Positions 34,882 to 46,226 of a DNA stretch of 64,000 nucleotides are shown piece by piece; position 1 is the first letter of the stretch; each line of letters starts with the position of its first letter. The DNA is from Rhynchosporium graminicola. Its lineage: Eukaryota > Ascomycota > Leotiomycetes > Helotiales > Ploettnerulaceae. A program made the position numbers and the translations under genes. The notes under the pieces are model-generated. The model saw nothing but the letters and a program-made list of their open reading frames with translations, was not told the DNA's origin and searched no databases. The stretch lies in assembly GCA_900074885.1 (NCBI GenBank), contig FJUW01000062.1:202883-266882 (forward strand), read 5' to 3'.

Positions 34882-35765
34882 ATGGCAGCAGTTGCCCCAC
34901 AAACGCCCATTGATTCATCGACACCTGTCGACCTCACTACCATTCCTATTTCTCCAGAGGGAGCCAACCGTGACGAGAATAAGAAGCCTGGGCCTAGTGG
35001 AGAGGATGAGCAGATCACTGTCTTCCATGACAAGGATAACTTTAACGTCAAGCACCCTCTCATGCACAAATGGACTCTTTGGTTCACCAAGCCACCCAGT
35101 GGAAAGGCAAGTTTGCGCCGGGAGCTTCAAAAGCACATATACTAATTCTCTTTGTAGGGAGACAACTGGAATGATTTGCTGAAGGAGGTCATTACCTTCA
35201 ACTCTGTCGAGGAGTTCTGGGGTGTCTATGTATGTTTACAATACCAAATTCAAGAATTCCACTAACCAGGTCCTAGAACAACATTGCTCCCGTCTCCGAG
35301 CTCGCCCTGAAGTCCGACTACCACCTCTTCAAGGAGAACGTCCGTCCAGAATGGGAGGATCCTCAAAACAAGCACGGTGGAAAGTGGTCATACCAATTCA
35401 AGGAGAAGCGCAACGTCCCCATCGACGATCTTTGGCTACATGTCATGCTTTCTGCCATCGGTGAGACTCTCGAGGATGAGGAGGACGGAGAACTCATGGG
35501 CGTCGTTGTCAACGTCCGAAAGGGCTTCTACCGTATCGGTGTCTGGACCCGCACAATCGGCAAGAGTATCCCGGGCGGAGGAGATGGAGATGTCGCTGGT
35601 GGTAAGGGCCGTTCGATGGAAAAGGGCAAAGAGGTTCTGATGAACATTGGCCGCAAGTTCAAGGAGGTCTTGAAGGTTCCATCGACTGAGGCCGTGGAGT
35701 TCTCTGGTCACACCGATAGTGCTCACAGTGGTAGCACCCGTGCGAAGGCCAAGTATACTGTCTAG
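34882..35765 (+). CDS. eIF4E: Translation initiation factor eIF4E (mRNA cap-binding protein)
   Basis: Three exons: 34882-35106, 35158-35229 and 35277-35765, 261 residues. It binds the 5' m7G cap and recruits eIF4G. The N-terminal 55 residues are disordered. The core begins HPLMHKWTLWF (W64, W67). The cap-binding aromatic pair is in the NWNDLL/EEFWGVYNNI region and in WEDPQNKHGGKWSY; IGVWTRT follows. The first intron (35107-35157) starts with GC, not GT: the donor is GCAAGT and only this choice keeps the frame into GDNWNDLLKEV. The C-terminus has a Gly-rich insertion (GGGDGDVAGGKG) inside the last helix region, longer than in yeast. Confidence 0.95.
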
Positions 35766-36365
35766 ATTTAATCTCGGTTTGCTCTTCTCCGGTGTCTTCT
35801 TTTGCGTTTGCGGTGGATCAGCATGGATTTCGAAATAGCATTACATAAGGCGAGCAGATAGCTATGCCTGGTGGATTATTTCAGCTACTTGCTTTCAGGC
35901 GGCACATATCATGGCGTTATCAGGTGTGTTAATAGATCGGGCAAATAAAAGTGCAAAGACTTACTAGTATCATCTGGACGCTGACTTCGTCTCGAGAGAA
36001 GCTATGATGTGCAACAATTTCATGGCAAGTACGTCAAAATTTTACGCTGCCAAATCACGATGTGCTAGGATTTCACAGAACTGGTCAGAATCCAGCGTTA
36101 CAACAAATCATGGTAGCTTATAAAGGCCGACTTTGAAAAGGGCATCTTTGAACGCAGGAGTGTGATAGAAATGCGAAGATGTCCTGATCAGAGTGGAACA
36201 TCCACGCTTACTACTGTAAGCTCAGGAATCGGGACCAAAGAGTTGATCGATATCACTCGGGTCCTGTAAGACCGGACTTGTACAAACATGTGGTTCGTCT
36301 ACTGATCAAATACGCATGTCTTCGTTCTGATTTGCTCTACTATCTACAATAATCTCTCAGATATT
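35766..36365. other. Convergent gap
   Basis: 3' flanks of eIF4E and the acyl-CoA synthetase gene. No gene or repeat seen. Confidence 0.6.
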
Positions 36366-38360
36366 TTACATTTCGTCACCGCTCGCCTCTTCAGCAAAGA
36401 CTTTTTTGACCAACTCTTTCTTATTGACTAGATATCAAGTCAGCATCATGTGCATTCACACCACCAGAAACCTTCGCGAGAAGGGACTCCGACTTACTTT
36501 TGCCCATAGCATTCTTCGGAATATCATCCACAACCTTCATCACCTGCGGAATCTTGTACCCGGCCAACCTCTCCTTCAACGCCCTCCTCATGTCCATCGG
36601 TCCCCACTTCGCTCCATTCCTCCCCGCCGCATCCTCACTCAGGATAATCACCGCGCCGACTTTCTGGCCCCATTTCCCACTTGGCACGGCCACGACTGCC
36701 GCTTCGGATACTTGTGGTAAGGAGAGTAGTTCGCGCTCTACTTCGAGCGCGGACACTTTTTCCCCGCCGGACTTGATTATGTCGGCCGATTTGCGACCCC
36801 GAATGAAATACATGGGGCCGTGAGCCCAGTCTTGAGAACTGTGCCCGGCGCTGGAGACGTTGCGACGGACGGCTACGTCGCCGGTTTTGAACCAGCGGCC
36901 TTGCCCGTCTTCGCCTTCGACGTGTTCTGCCAAGGTGGCTTTCTCATTCCGCCAGTATTCTTTGAATATCGTGGGACCGCGGAGCTGGATCTCGCCGTCG
37001 CGCTCTTTGCCGTCTTGGTCCAGTTCTTCGCCCGGGAGGATCACGGAGTGGGTTTCGGTGTCGACGAGACGGACTTCTACGCTGGGTAAGGGCCATCCTA
37101 CGGAGCCGTCTACACGGTCGGTTGTGGATAGACCGCAGGATAGCGCCATGCCTACTTCTGTCATGCCGTAGCGCTCGAGAAGGACGTTGCCGCTGCTCAA
37201 GTCTGACCAGGCTTTTTTGGTCGGGGTAGGTAGTGCTGCGGAGCCGGAGATGTTCAGGCGGAGATTCTCTGGGGAAATTGCTTTCTTGGCTGCGGTTTGC
37301 TGTTCTGGAGAGAGGTCTTTGAATGTGGCTAGGAGGCGATTGTAGACTGTGGGTACGACGGTGAAGAATGTGACGGGTGAGGGTGAGTCTGGTTTGGAGG
37401 AGGGAAGGAAGGGGGCAGCGAAACGAGCCCAGACCGAGGTTGCGTTGAAGGGAAAGAGAAATTCGATGGAGGAGCCGGCGAAGAGGGGGGCCAAGATGGC
37501 GTTTACGGTGCCGTGGATGTGGTGGAGGGGAAGAACGTGAAGGAGATGGTCGGAGGGGGAGTAGTTCCATGCTGTGACGAGGGAGTTTGCTTGTGCTGTT
37601 AGAACTGATGTTGGGAGAAGTACACCTTTCTATGCGATAAATTAGCTCAGAATGTCACTTTATATAACTCCGCACTTACAGGTCTATTCGTCGTTCCAGA
37701 TGTGTACAGCATCATACCTCCTTTACCATCAGCCGTTCCTTCAAGCGTTACTTCACTCGAAGCACACCCCCCCAACTTTTTCTCGAGCTTAACAAGCTTT
37801 GGCTTCTGTTCCAAATCCTGCTTAAGAACCTCCTCTGCCTTACTTCCAAATTTCTCCGAAGACAACAGCATGGAAGCCTGGCTCTGATCCAAAATATACT
37901 GCAACTCAATTGCCGGAAACGCAGGCGACAGAGGGAGTGCGATTGAATGCGCACCCAGGATAGAAAGCAGAGTTACTGTGGTTCTATTAATTCTACCATC
38001 TAGCAATTCGGGCAATATATTCTGCGCACCTACATAGTCATAGCTATTCTCCACTAGAAACGCTATTCTCTCGCCCTCTACAGAGCTTCCCCCGGCTTCT
38101 TTGATCAACCTATCCCTCCCATCTGCCACATCCTTCAGTAGCTCGCCGTATCTAAATCGCCTACCCGACGCGGAATGAATGACGGCTGTGGACTGAGGAT
38201 CATGGTTCGCGATAGCTTCGAAGATGGGTAGTCTCGGAAGAGAGGAAGTTGAAGCCATTCTCGGCGATCGAATTCCAGGATATCGTAAAGGAGTGTGCAA
38301 TTGACGAGGTACAGCAAATTTACGGGACAGGAGAGAGGGTGGTCTTCTTAAGCATTGCAT
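36366..38360 (-). CDS. Acyl-CoA synthetase, ACSF3/malonyl-CoA synthetase-like
   Basis: Four exons: 38360-38030, 37975-37680, 37629-36498 and 36427-36366, 606 residues. This is an AMP-forming acyl-CoA synthetase of the ANL superfamily. The P-loop reads MLYTSGTTNRPKG, spliced across an intron; other motifs are LLERYGMTEVGMAL, the hinge WFKTGDV, YFIRGRKSADIIKSGGEKVSALEVE and the catalytic Lys in MGKINKKELVK, restored by the last splice. It most resembles ACSF3, which makes malonyl-CoA or methylmalonyl-CoA in mitochondria. The N-terminal 34 residues (CLRRPPSLLSRKF) are Arg-rich, like a mitochondrial presequence; a second Met at 38258 would give a version without it. The 54-base intron 38029-37976 is a multiple of three, so an unspliced read keeps an open frame with 18 extra residues; splicing restores DYVVTLLSILG. 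A GGC-to-GGN glycine in the P-loop is Asn here. Confidence 0.85.
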
Positions 38361-38936
38361 GGCGCATAGAGGGAGAAGAAGAAGAAGAAGAAGAAGAGGT
38401 AGATTATGGTTCTTGGATCGGCGACCAGGGTGTTATCATAATCGTAAATGCCGAATGTTCGGCAGTAGATTTAGGGACCGAGTGGGACTGGAATCTGATT
38501 TCGACGAACCTGCGGTCATCTCCCTAAGACCACTTGGCTGGGCTGTTATGAGGCCGGTCAGATTTGTGTTTAACTTGATGCCTTAAATTGGAGCACGCAG
38601 GTACATCTTGCAGATATTTTAAATCCAGAAGAATATTGACGAAATGTCTTTTGACGATTCAATGATTTGATAGGTAGGTAATCAGCAAGGTGTCGCAAAT
38701 CGGTGTCAAATGGTCAATATTGGCCAGCCTCGTGCCGCCGAAGTTGACCCGGCTATCAGTCAACAAATGTAAAGCTACTGTAGCGAGATCGAGCTCAGAA
38801 ACAGAAATATCTTCTGACCCTGATAGCGACTCAACGATTCGCTGCACACCAACATCTCAATCGCATCCAATACACAGAACAGGACAGGCCTCTAAAACAA
38901 GAAGAGGGGAACATTGACAAAATAAAGACAAACTTG
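38361..38936. promoter_or_regulatory. Divergent region, acyl-CoA synthetase and BolA genes
   Basis: Holds both promoters. A (GAA)n run at 38374-38398 lies close to the acyl-CoA synthetase start. No gene seen. Confidence 0.55.
38374..38398. repeat. GAA trinucleotide microsatellite
   Basis: About eight GAA units just upstream of the acyl-CoA synthetase start codon. Confidence 0.9.
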
Positions 38937-39442
38937 ATGCTCCGCAGAACACTGCTCTCATTCGCAAAGCGACGAGCACATTCAACCATGGCCTCCAAAA
39001 CACCTATGGAAGACGCCATGCGGTCAAAGGTACGTCCCATCGCATCACCATTTCCCTCCACCTCACACAAACCGTACTGCGTGCAATACCTTCATGAACC
39101 ACGAGCTAACTTTTCCCCCAACAGATCACCGAAGCACTCCAACCCAGCACGCTCGAAATCCACAACGACTCGCACCTGCACTCGCACCACAAAGCCATGG
39201 CGGGGTCCACGTCGCAAGAGACGCATTTCCGCGTCGTGATCACGAGCGAGGAGTTCAAGAGCAAGATGCAGCCCGCGAGACATCGCATGGTGTATGCGTT
39301 GCTGAAGGAGGAGATGGCGCAGGAGGGGGGCATTCATGCGTTGCAGTTGAGGACGAGGACGGCGGAGGAGGAGAGGAGGCAGATGGAGAATGAGAAGGGA
39401 GAGGGGAAGGAGGGCGAGGTTAAGAACGTGGGTGTGGATTGA
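38937..39442 (+). CDS. BolA-family protein
   Basis: Two exons, 38937-39029 and 39125-39442, 136 residues. BolA proteins work with monothiol glutaredoxins in iron-sulfur cluster transfer and iron sensing. Family marks: EIHNDSHLHSHHKA (His ligand region), THFRVVITSEEFKSK, the signature RHRMVYALLKEEM, and IHALQLRTRTAEE. The first 17 residues (LRRTLLSFAKRRAHS) look like a mitochondrial presequence, and a second Met (MASKTPMEDAMRSK) would start a cytosolic form; this resembles yeast Bol1, which is mitochondrial. A charged Glu/Lys tail of about 25 residues extends past the domain. Confidence 0.92.
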
Positions 39443-39794
39443 GCAGATGGAAGATAAGATCGGAGTCGGTATGTGTATTGTATGAAGATATGGGTTTTGC
39501 GATATGGGAGTTCGGGGATTTTTGCCTTTACAATAATAAGAACTCGACTGAGGGTAGTTATGGGTTTGCTGTGCATGGGCAAGTTCAAGTGTGAAAGATG
39601 TGCCTCTGCAGAGGTGGTTTGTTGGGCAATATGTCCATCCTTGCGATTTCCCAAACCATTTGACTACCAGGGTGTTCTATCACTATGAAATTCATATCGC
39701 TCCCTCAAAACGCCATTCCATGACTCGATCGATAACGCTCATTAATCCACTCAGTGTCGGGTTCATTCCGAAATGCTTAAATCTCAGGCTCCAA
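39443..39794. other. Convergent gap
   Basis: 3' flanks of the BolA and TPP1-like genes; nothing seen. Confidence 0.6.
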
Positions 39795-42700
39795 TTACTT
39801 CGCCTGAGTTACTGTCTTAGGTTTCGTACAGAATCGCTTTGCAGGCGTCGAATTAGGCGTAGAGGCCCTCGACGACAGTCCACCGCTTCTCCTACGTTCA
39901 GCATATAACCTGGCAACTTCTTTGAAATCTTTGTACGGTCTCTTCTTTGTCGAAGTCGGAGAATCTGTGGTCGAAGAAAGTTCACTCTTTCTTCGCCCAC
40001 CTAAAGACTCTTGAACAATCTGCTTTGGAGGTAAGCTTGCTACTCTTGAGGATTTCGCCTCCTCGATGATGAAGTCCCCCGAGGGTTGCTGCTGTGCTAC
40101 CCATTTCTCGGTGAAATCGGGAAGCTCTGGTGAAGCTCTGGCCCCCCGATCCATGCTCTCGGAAGTTTGACGAGCCTCCTCGACCACATCCTTGTTTCGT
40201 GATATCGGCCTGGGCGGATGCATAATCCTAGTAGCAGTCGGAGATTTTTCTACAGAAGAGCGTAGGCGAGGAGGTAGAGTTGCTCGTCTGTGACCATCAG
40301 AGTGGCGTCTCTTTTGAGCTTCTACGGATCGCACACTTGGGCTTTCTCGCCCAGGCACATGACGGCTTTCTATTGGCGCTGAAGAAATCCTGGGTTGATT
40401 TTCAATCTTCTGATTCCAAGGAAGTTTACGCTTCTTCTTGTCACTCCTCTCGTCATCTGCAACAGATCTAGTCGATTTTGCATGCTCCTCGGTTCTTTTC
40501 TCGGATAGCAATTGACTTCGCGTCTCGAAAAATGGTTCCCTGGCATGCCGACGGCGTTGAATGTTACCTAGACCTAGTTCGGGGCTCGCTTTCAGTCTTC
40601 GCACGGTTTTGGGAGCTATCGATGGAGATGTTGTGACCGATGGCTTTGTAATCTGAGGCACCACGGGGTTTGAAATGCTCCGCTTAAGTACCTTTGTTCT
40701 AGAAGTATCCGCAGATGGGGTATTGTATGCCCTTCGGAGAGTCTGGACAAGCAGAGGGTTCAACAATGATATCGCAGATGCCAGCTTGTCTTCGTCATCA
40801 ATGAATCTCCGCTCGAACACAATAGCTTTAACGTGGCTATCATAGTACTCCCACGCGGTCATAGTTGATTTGTTCTCTTTAACGAGATTTCTGAGAAAAG
40901 GCTCGTATTCGACATAGGCTCGGACAAAGTCATCGCATATGCTCCACGGGGGCATACGCTTCTTTCTCAGCCACTCTAGACATACCAAAGCCCTAGTGAA
41001 GCATTTCTTATCGCCAGTGTATTCCGGATAAGTGAAGAGGAATTTGTCATACGTGAGATCATCTAGACTACTGCTTCCAGTAGATCGAGAGTCATTCTGC
41101 TGCCTTTGTCGTCTGAGTGAGGGGCCTTCCGACTGCGATATATGGTGAGGCAGCGTTTGCTCTTGGGCCTCGGACTGAAATTGCTTTGGCGTTACCCAAT
41201 CCCCAGCCGGTACGGCTTCATATCCAAGACTTTGTTTTTCCACCAACTCGTCTTGATCGTCGCCCTCTGGCTTTGCTGAGATTTCCCGCTCGGCACTTCT
41301 TGGAGTTGAGGTAACGTCTTTACACCTACCAGCCTGATTAGATTCAGCTGCCGAAATACCAAGTGCAGAAGCCTCATGAAAGGAAAATTCATCAATGCAT
41401 TCATCAACATGTGCATCATTGTATTCATCAACTCGATCATCTTTCTCTGGCAATGCAGATGACGGTGAGCTTGGAGCGAGGGAGTTTGGGTGCGAGGACT
41501 GCTCGACCGGCTTTGGCTGAGGAGTAACATGGGTTACACACTCTTCCTCGTTATTCGGAACGGGACGGTACTCATGAGCACCACTAGAGGGCCTAATGGG
41601 AGACGAGTCCTGAGAGACTTCAATGCTCGGAGATTGGCCTTCTTCAGAATCGAGCCGATCCTGCGCTGGGAACCATCCATCAGAAGCGCCCGCTAATACC
41701 TGATCATTGCCCTGAAATGGATCTGGAGTTGATGATAGAAGAACGCGTGGACCATGCTGCTCGGGTATGAGTGGTTTTCTCGAGTTGGTAGCAACCACAA
41801 GATGCGGCGATGAAGTTAAGATAGGAGGTTCGATGGTAGCTCCGGGCCCCAGTCTTGTAAGCTTTTCTCTAGCTCTGAAATTGCGTTTGGCAACTTGAGC
41901 TCGTCTTTTCTCTTCAAACAGCAGCTCGGCTAGCTCCTTATCCTCGGATGTGGTTTCGTCAAACTTTACGTCGCTAAAAACCATCTGGCGGTCTCGCTTG
42001 GACAGATGAGTCTGCGGAGATGCAAGGACGGTATTCCTTCCCATCTGTGCATGAATTATGCCGGTCGATGGCTCAACGGCATTCAAAAGATGACCAGCGT
42101 TAAGTTTTGGAGAAGGGGAGACCCAGCTCAGAGTTGTGTCGAGGTCACCACCTAGTCTCTGTACGCGGGAATTCTGTGACAAACGCTGGTGTCGAGCTGA
42201 CGAAATTCGTGATTCTGCACTTTCACGATCATCAAGAGCAAAGGTCTTGTCGCCGGTTTGTTCTTTTGCTTGAATTTCTTTGGAAGCAAGACGATTATTT
42301 TCAACTCGGACGCCATCATGGGTCGCGTTGGTCTGAGCATGAGTATCCATATGCTCTTTTGGCAGCATTTGCGTGCTAGAAAGTCGATCTACGCTTGTTG
42401 GCGCTTGATCTACCAAACTTGATACTTGCATGTTTGAGCTGCTGGTTTCATTGAAAGTAGCAGGAATTACAGGATCTGAAGAGCCATCATCCTTCGTCCT
42501 GTTGGAGCCCGTGGCTGTTCGACGCAACGACACTTCATCAAAACTGCGGGACTTGACATACGGCGTTCGCTTCACTTGTATGTACCTCGAGCTAGGCGGT
42601 GCTGTTGATGGTAGCTCTTGGGACATGTTTGCGGATCCTTGCTCCTGTACGTCTTCTGGATCGAAGATGTCCCCAACGGCATATGGTATAGCCAATTCCA

Positions 42701-44567
42701 ATTCCTCTTCCTTTGTGGGGCTGCTGGAAGGAATATTGACCGGAGCACGGGCATGAGGTTTAACTTGTGGCTCCCAGGATGGAGCAAATGGAGTTGAAGG
42801 AGTCGAAGGAAGCTCGCTGATTGACTGGGGTTGGCTTGCTGTCCGGTCAATAGATGGATGATGCGCCACATCATCAGAGTCAGGAGTCGGCTCCCAAGAA
42901 ATTCGGTCTTCATCGTCCGTATCATCGTCACCGCCACTTCTTAGATCTACGATTATAGGGCCACTCGAAGGAATTCGGCCTTTCTGTATTTGGGAGCTAT
43001 GCGGTGATGGCTTGTCATTTGATGACAGCTCCGGATTATCATGATACACAGGCTTTTGACTGGCACCCAGGCTCTCTTCATCGTAGTCACTTATAGGCTG
43101 TTCAGCTGTGTCATCATATGCAGAATCGTCATCAGACTTGTCGTCGGAATCATCTTCGGAGTCCTGCGGGCTATGAATCACTCTCAGTACCTCGGCAAGT
43201 GGTTTGGTAGGTTGTCGAATTCTGAATTCTGTCAAATCGTCCATGACTTTCGGAGGAACATTGGCATAGCGAGGTCGATCGCCGACTTGTGGCTCGTACC
43301 AGCAGTCATTGCGTTCTAGCAAATTTTGCTGGTCCTCCGAAATGCGTACAAATTGTCGCGGCACCCGTTTCAAACCTTCAAATGCGTCGTTACGCTGTAA
43401 CAAGTCTACAAACAGCGGCGCGCTCTGGAGCTGAACGGTATGTACAACTGGCTGATCCGGAGGGCTTTGCTGAGTCTCGACATGCTCCAGGCTGTTTTCT
43501 TTCTCGGCATCCTTGGACCTCGAGTAGAGATGGCCGTGATTTTCCAGGGCTTGGTCTGCGGGTTTCGAGCCCAGTTCTTTCTCAACATTGCCAGATGAAA
43601 TCAGAGGTATGGATGCCTGACTGAATCGCATATTCGCTCCTTTATCGAGTTTGGACTTCATCGCATCGGCCTTTCCAGCAGAAATAGGTCCAAGGATAGG
43701 CACTCGCACAAGCTCGTCTGTTGAATTTGGTATCTCAGCTTGATCATCTTTGGCTAGCCCTGCAAGACGAGCCACGAACGCATCGTCATTGGTCGTTCTT
43801 CGATTCTGGGCTACGGCCGGGCTCAAGATTAGTCCTGCCGTTCCGTGATCCATTTGGGTTGCGAATCCACCGGACAGCTGAGAACTTTTGTCCTGGGAGG
43901 TAGATGAAGAGAGCTGGGCTTGGGTGCTTTCCTGGGTTGGCGCGCACAGACGATCCAATTTTCCAGCAGATAACGCGACTTCCCCGTGCATTAAGATGTC
44001 TTTCGGCCGGCCGATTAAAGGAGATCCCTCGGAACCTTGTAGTTTAAAGTCGAGAATGCGTAGAGTAAGCAGAGTGGGGGCCAGAGCAGAGTTGACTATC
44101 TATGAGTCAAGGTCAGCTTGAAGAGCAGAAGAACGGGCAGAGTCGCACAAACTAGATAGTAACTGTTGAGGACAATAATACCACCCGCAATCTCCTGGTA
44201 ATTGCGATGTGTTTTTTCTGCAAAAGACTGTGCCGCGTCGATGTCGAAAATAGCGTGAATGTGATGGTAACCATCCGAAAGCACCGCATCGTAGGGATTT
44301 CTTAGGCCCCCAGGGAACTGGTTGGGAATTAGTCTTCGAAATAATGTCCTGTGAGCCTAGAACTGCAAGCGCGATATCTCTTACCTCTGTGACCTGCACC
44401 TGTCGTTGTTTCGAAAAGCGAATCTCCACCTCACCTGGTCGGCAGTGCCTGTTGCCCTTCACCAACTCCAGCTGCCCGGACACGTAGGACTTGAGACTGT
44501 TCAAGGCAGTTTTGAGTTCGCTCTCAACCAAGGTACTGATCCACGGTTGCTGCAATGCCGATGCCAT
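39795..44567 (-). CDS. TPP1/Est3-like telomere (shelterin) protein with long disordered tail
   Basis: Three exons: 44567-44385, 44317-44153 and 44099-39795, 1550 residues; introns of 67 and 53 bases. The N-terminal 160 residues resemble the TPP1/Tpz1/Est3 OB fold: a start like QQPWISTLVESEL (human TPP1 has a similar LRPWI segment), EIRFSKQRQVQVTE, GYHHIHAIFDIDAAQSF, IAGGIIVLNSYYLIV and LRILDFKLQGSEG. The 53-base intron is inferred from this fold: it removes a stop and joins SYYL to IVNSAL. From 180 to about 1120 the protein is Ser/Pro/Asp-rich and disordered. A second conserved-looking segment at about 1125-1250 begins DDLTYDKFLFTYPEYTGD and contains RKKRMPPWSICDDFVRAY. The C-terminal 250 residues are Arg/Lys/Ser-rich. 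TPP1 proteins bind Pot1 and recruit telomerase. The third exon is the longest on this strand and uninterrupted. Confidence 0.7.
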
Positions 44568-44837
44568 TTCTAGTCTAGTATTCTTCCTCGGATGAAGAGG
44601 TGAAAGCCTTAACACTCTATCATGATGGGTACGGATCACTGCCTGAGTCCAGGTATCGGATCTACGAAGGTAAGAGTAAACCGAAGCAGGCGATGTGATG
44701 CGATGTGCCTTTGGTTTGGTCGTGAAACGAGTCAACAACTCGTTGCACGATGATGGACTGGACCTGAAAGTGGGCGGGAAGAGGTGCAGGCAGGTTGGCG
44801 AAAGGTTCCAGGTGAAGGCCGCCGTCTACGTCCAAGG

Positions 44838-44860
44838 TAGATAGATAGATAGATAGATAG
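44838..44860. repeat. GATA microsatellite
   Basis: Five to six tandem GATA units. GATA is also the core binding site of fungal GATA factors, though a tandem run this regular is more likely a microsatellite. Confidence 0.85.
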
Positions 44861-45296
44861 CAGAGTGTTTCCGAGTGCTGACTGGTCTCGATGTTGTCTC
44901 GACCGTACCTATAGGTGAGGTAGTCAGTCAGTCAGTGCAGTGACATATTGATATAGATATGCATGAGGTAGGTGGGTAGGTGGGTAGTCCGGTTGAGCCT
45001 CATCCTCACCTCGAATCCCGAAGTAAAAATGAAAGTAAAAGGGACGCGAAGTGAGCGACGCGAGGTGGCGTGACCTGAGCTGATCTGACCTGACCTGCAA
45101 TCTCGAAACGCATCATTGCCAAGCAAACGGGAACCGGGCCCGGAGCAAGGCTAGAGTTCGCGTGGGGGGAAGATGAGGGCTGGGTGGGGGTGGGGGTGGA
45201 AGGGTGTGTCTATAGCGCAAACAGAGTGATCCTATCCAGTGTCCTACAGAGACCTCAGCTACGGGAGGAACAAGGCAAGACCTGCCTGCACCCTCA

Positions 45297-45317
45297 GGTA
45301 GGTAGGTAGGTAGGTAC
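45297..45317. repeat. AGGT tandem repeat
   Basis: About five AGGT units in noncoding sequence; other AGGTGGGT words lie near 44966-44988. Confidence 0.8.
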
Positions 45318-45723
45318 TGTACGGGCTTCACTTTACCCAACAGCTACCTGGTATATATGTATATGTAACATATTTCTATATATCTTAGATATCCCATATT
45401 CTTAAATCACTCTTTCTAAAAATGGCTTACCTTCTTCCATGGCTATATTGCTACTGTACCACCCTTGTGAATCCACTCATTTTTATTTCAACAGAAGCAG
45501 TACCACCGGCCGGGTACATCAATCACATCGCATTACTAATCCAACGCTGGTGTGGCTAAAGTTTCCCCCGAGCGCAAGGCGAGGCGGGCGGGCGGGCAGC
45601 CAGCACTTGATCAAGCTTCATTTCGCATCACTCCAGACATTCCCATATTCCTATTCCTACCCCATACCTAACGAGCTACCCTACCTACACACCTACACGT
45701 CCACCCAACTCGATCCCCTTCGA

Positions 45724-45752
45724 AAGCTGTGAAGCTGTGAAGCTGTGAAGCT
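45724..45752. repeat. Octamer tandem repeat upstream of FAB1
   Basis: Three and a half tandem copies of an eight-base GAAGCTGT unit, about 480 bases upstream of the FAB1 start codon. Confidence 0.85.
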
Positions 45753-46226
45753 ACCACTCACACCCACGTATCTTCCTAAAGCCAGGGCAGTGATCGAGTA
45801 GCCTCTTCATCGACTCATCAACGACGGCCTGTGCTGCTGCTTTCGCCTTGTTGTCTCACCTCCCACCATCCAAGGCATACTGGACCCGAACCCAACTGAA
45901 CTCAGCATGCGCGACATCTGAAATAGCTTTGGCTGGAGCGTGGAGGTTAGTCAAATAAATATGCGTAGCTACTTATCTTGTCTGCTGGAACCATTCGAAT
46001 CAAACATTTTGCGTATAAACATTAACTGACTCTTCAAGATCATGCAGGTCAACTCTTCGTCACAACCCCGCATCCTCTTATACATATCAAAACGTCTCTT
46101 CGATGACATGATCCCCTATGACCTCAGCCGGTCCGGCGGCAGAAGTACACTGAAAGAATCAATCTACGCTCTGCCATTGTAGACTGCTCAATCTCGACTT
46201 CAGTCATCCCGTCCTTCCCTTCCGCC

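Larger units (their letters stand above)
44568..46226. promoter_or_regulatory. Divergent promoter region, TPP1-like gene and FAB1
   Basis: 1.7 kb, no gene. Contains (GATA)n at 44838-44860, AGGT repeats at 45297-45317, an octamer GAAGCTGT repeated three times at about 45724-45752, and a G-rich cluster at 45164-45204 that fits a G-quadruplex. Pyrimidine-rich leader-like sequence precedes FAB1. Confidence 0.55.

Noticed and set aside
44096..44738. Upstream in-frame Met at 44738 for the TPP1-like gene
   Set aside because: The added 57 residues are Arg/Ser/Thr-rich and unlike the family; QQPWISTLVESEL follows the Met at 44567 directly as expected.
44833..45320. Regular short repeats as a CRISPR-like array
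   Set aside because: They are simple microsatellites in a eukaryotic promoter, with no spacers of constant length.
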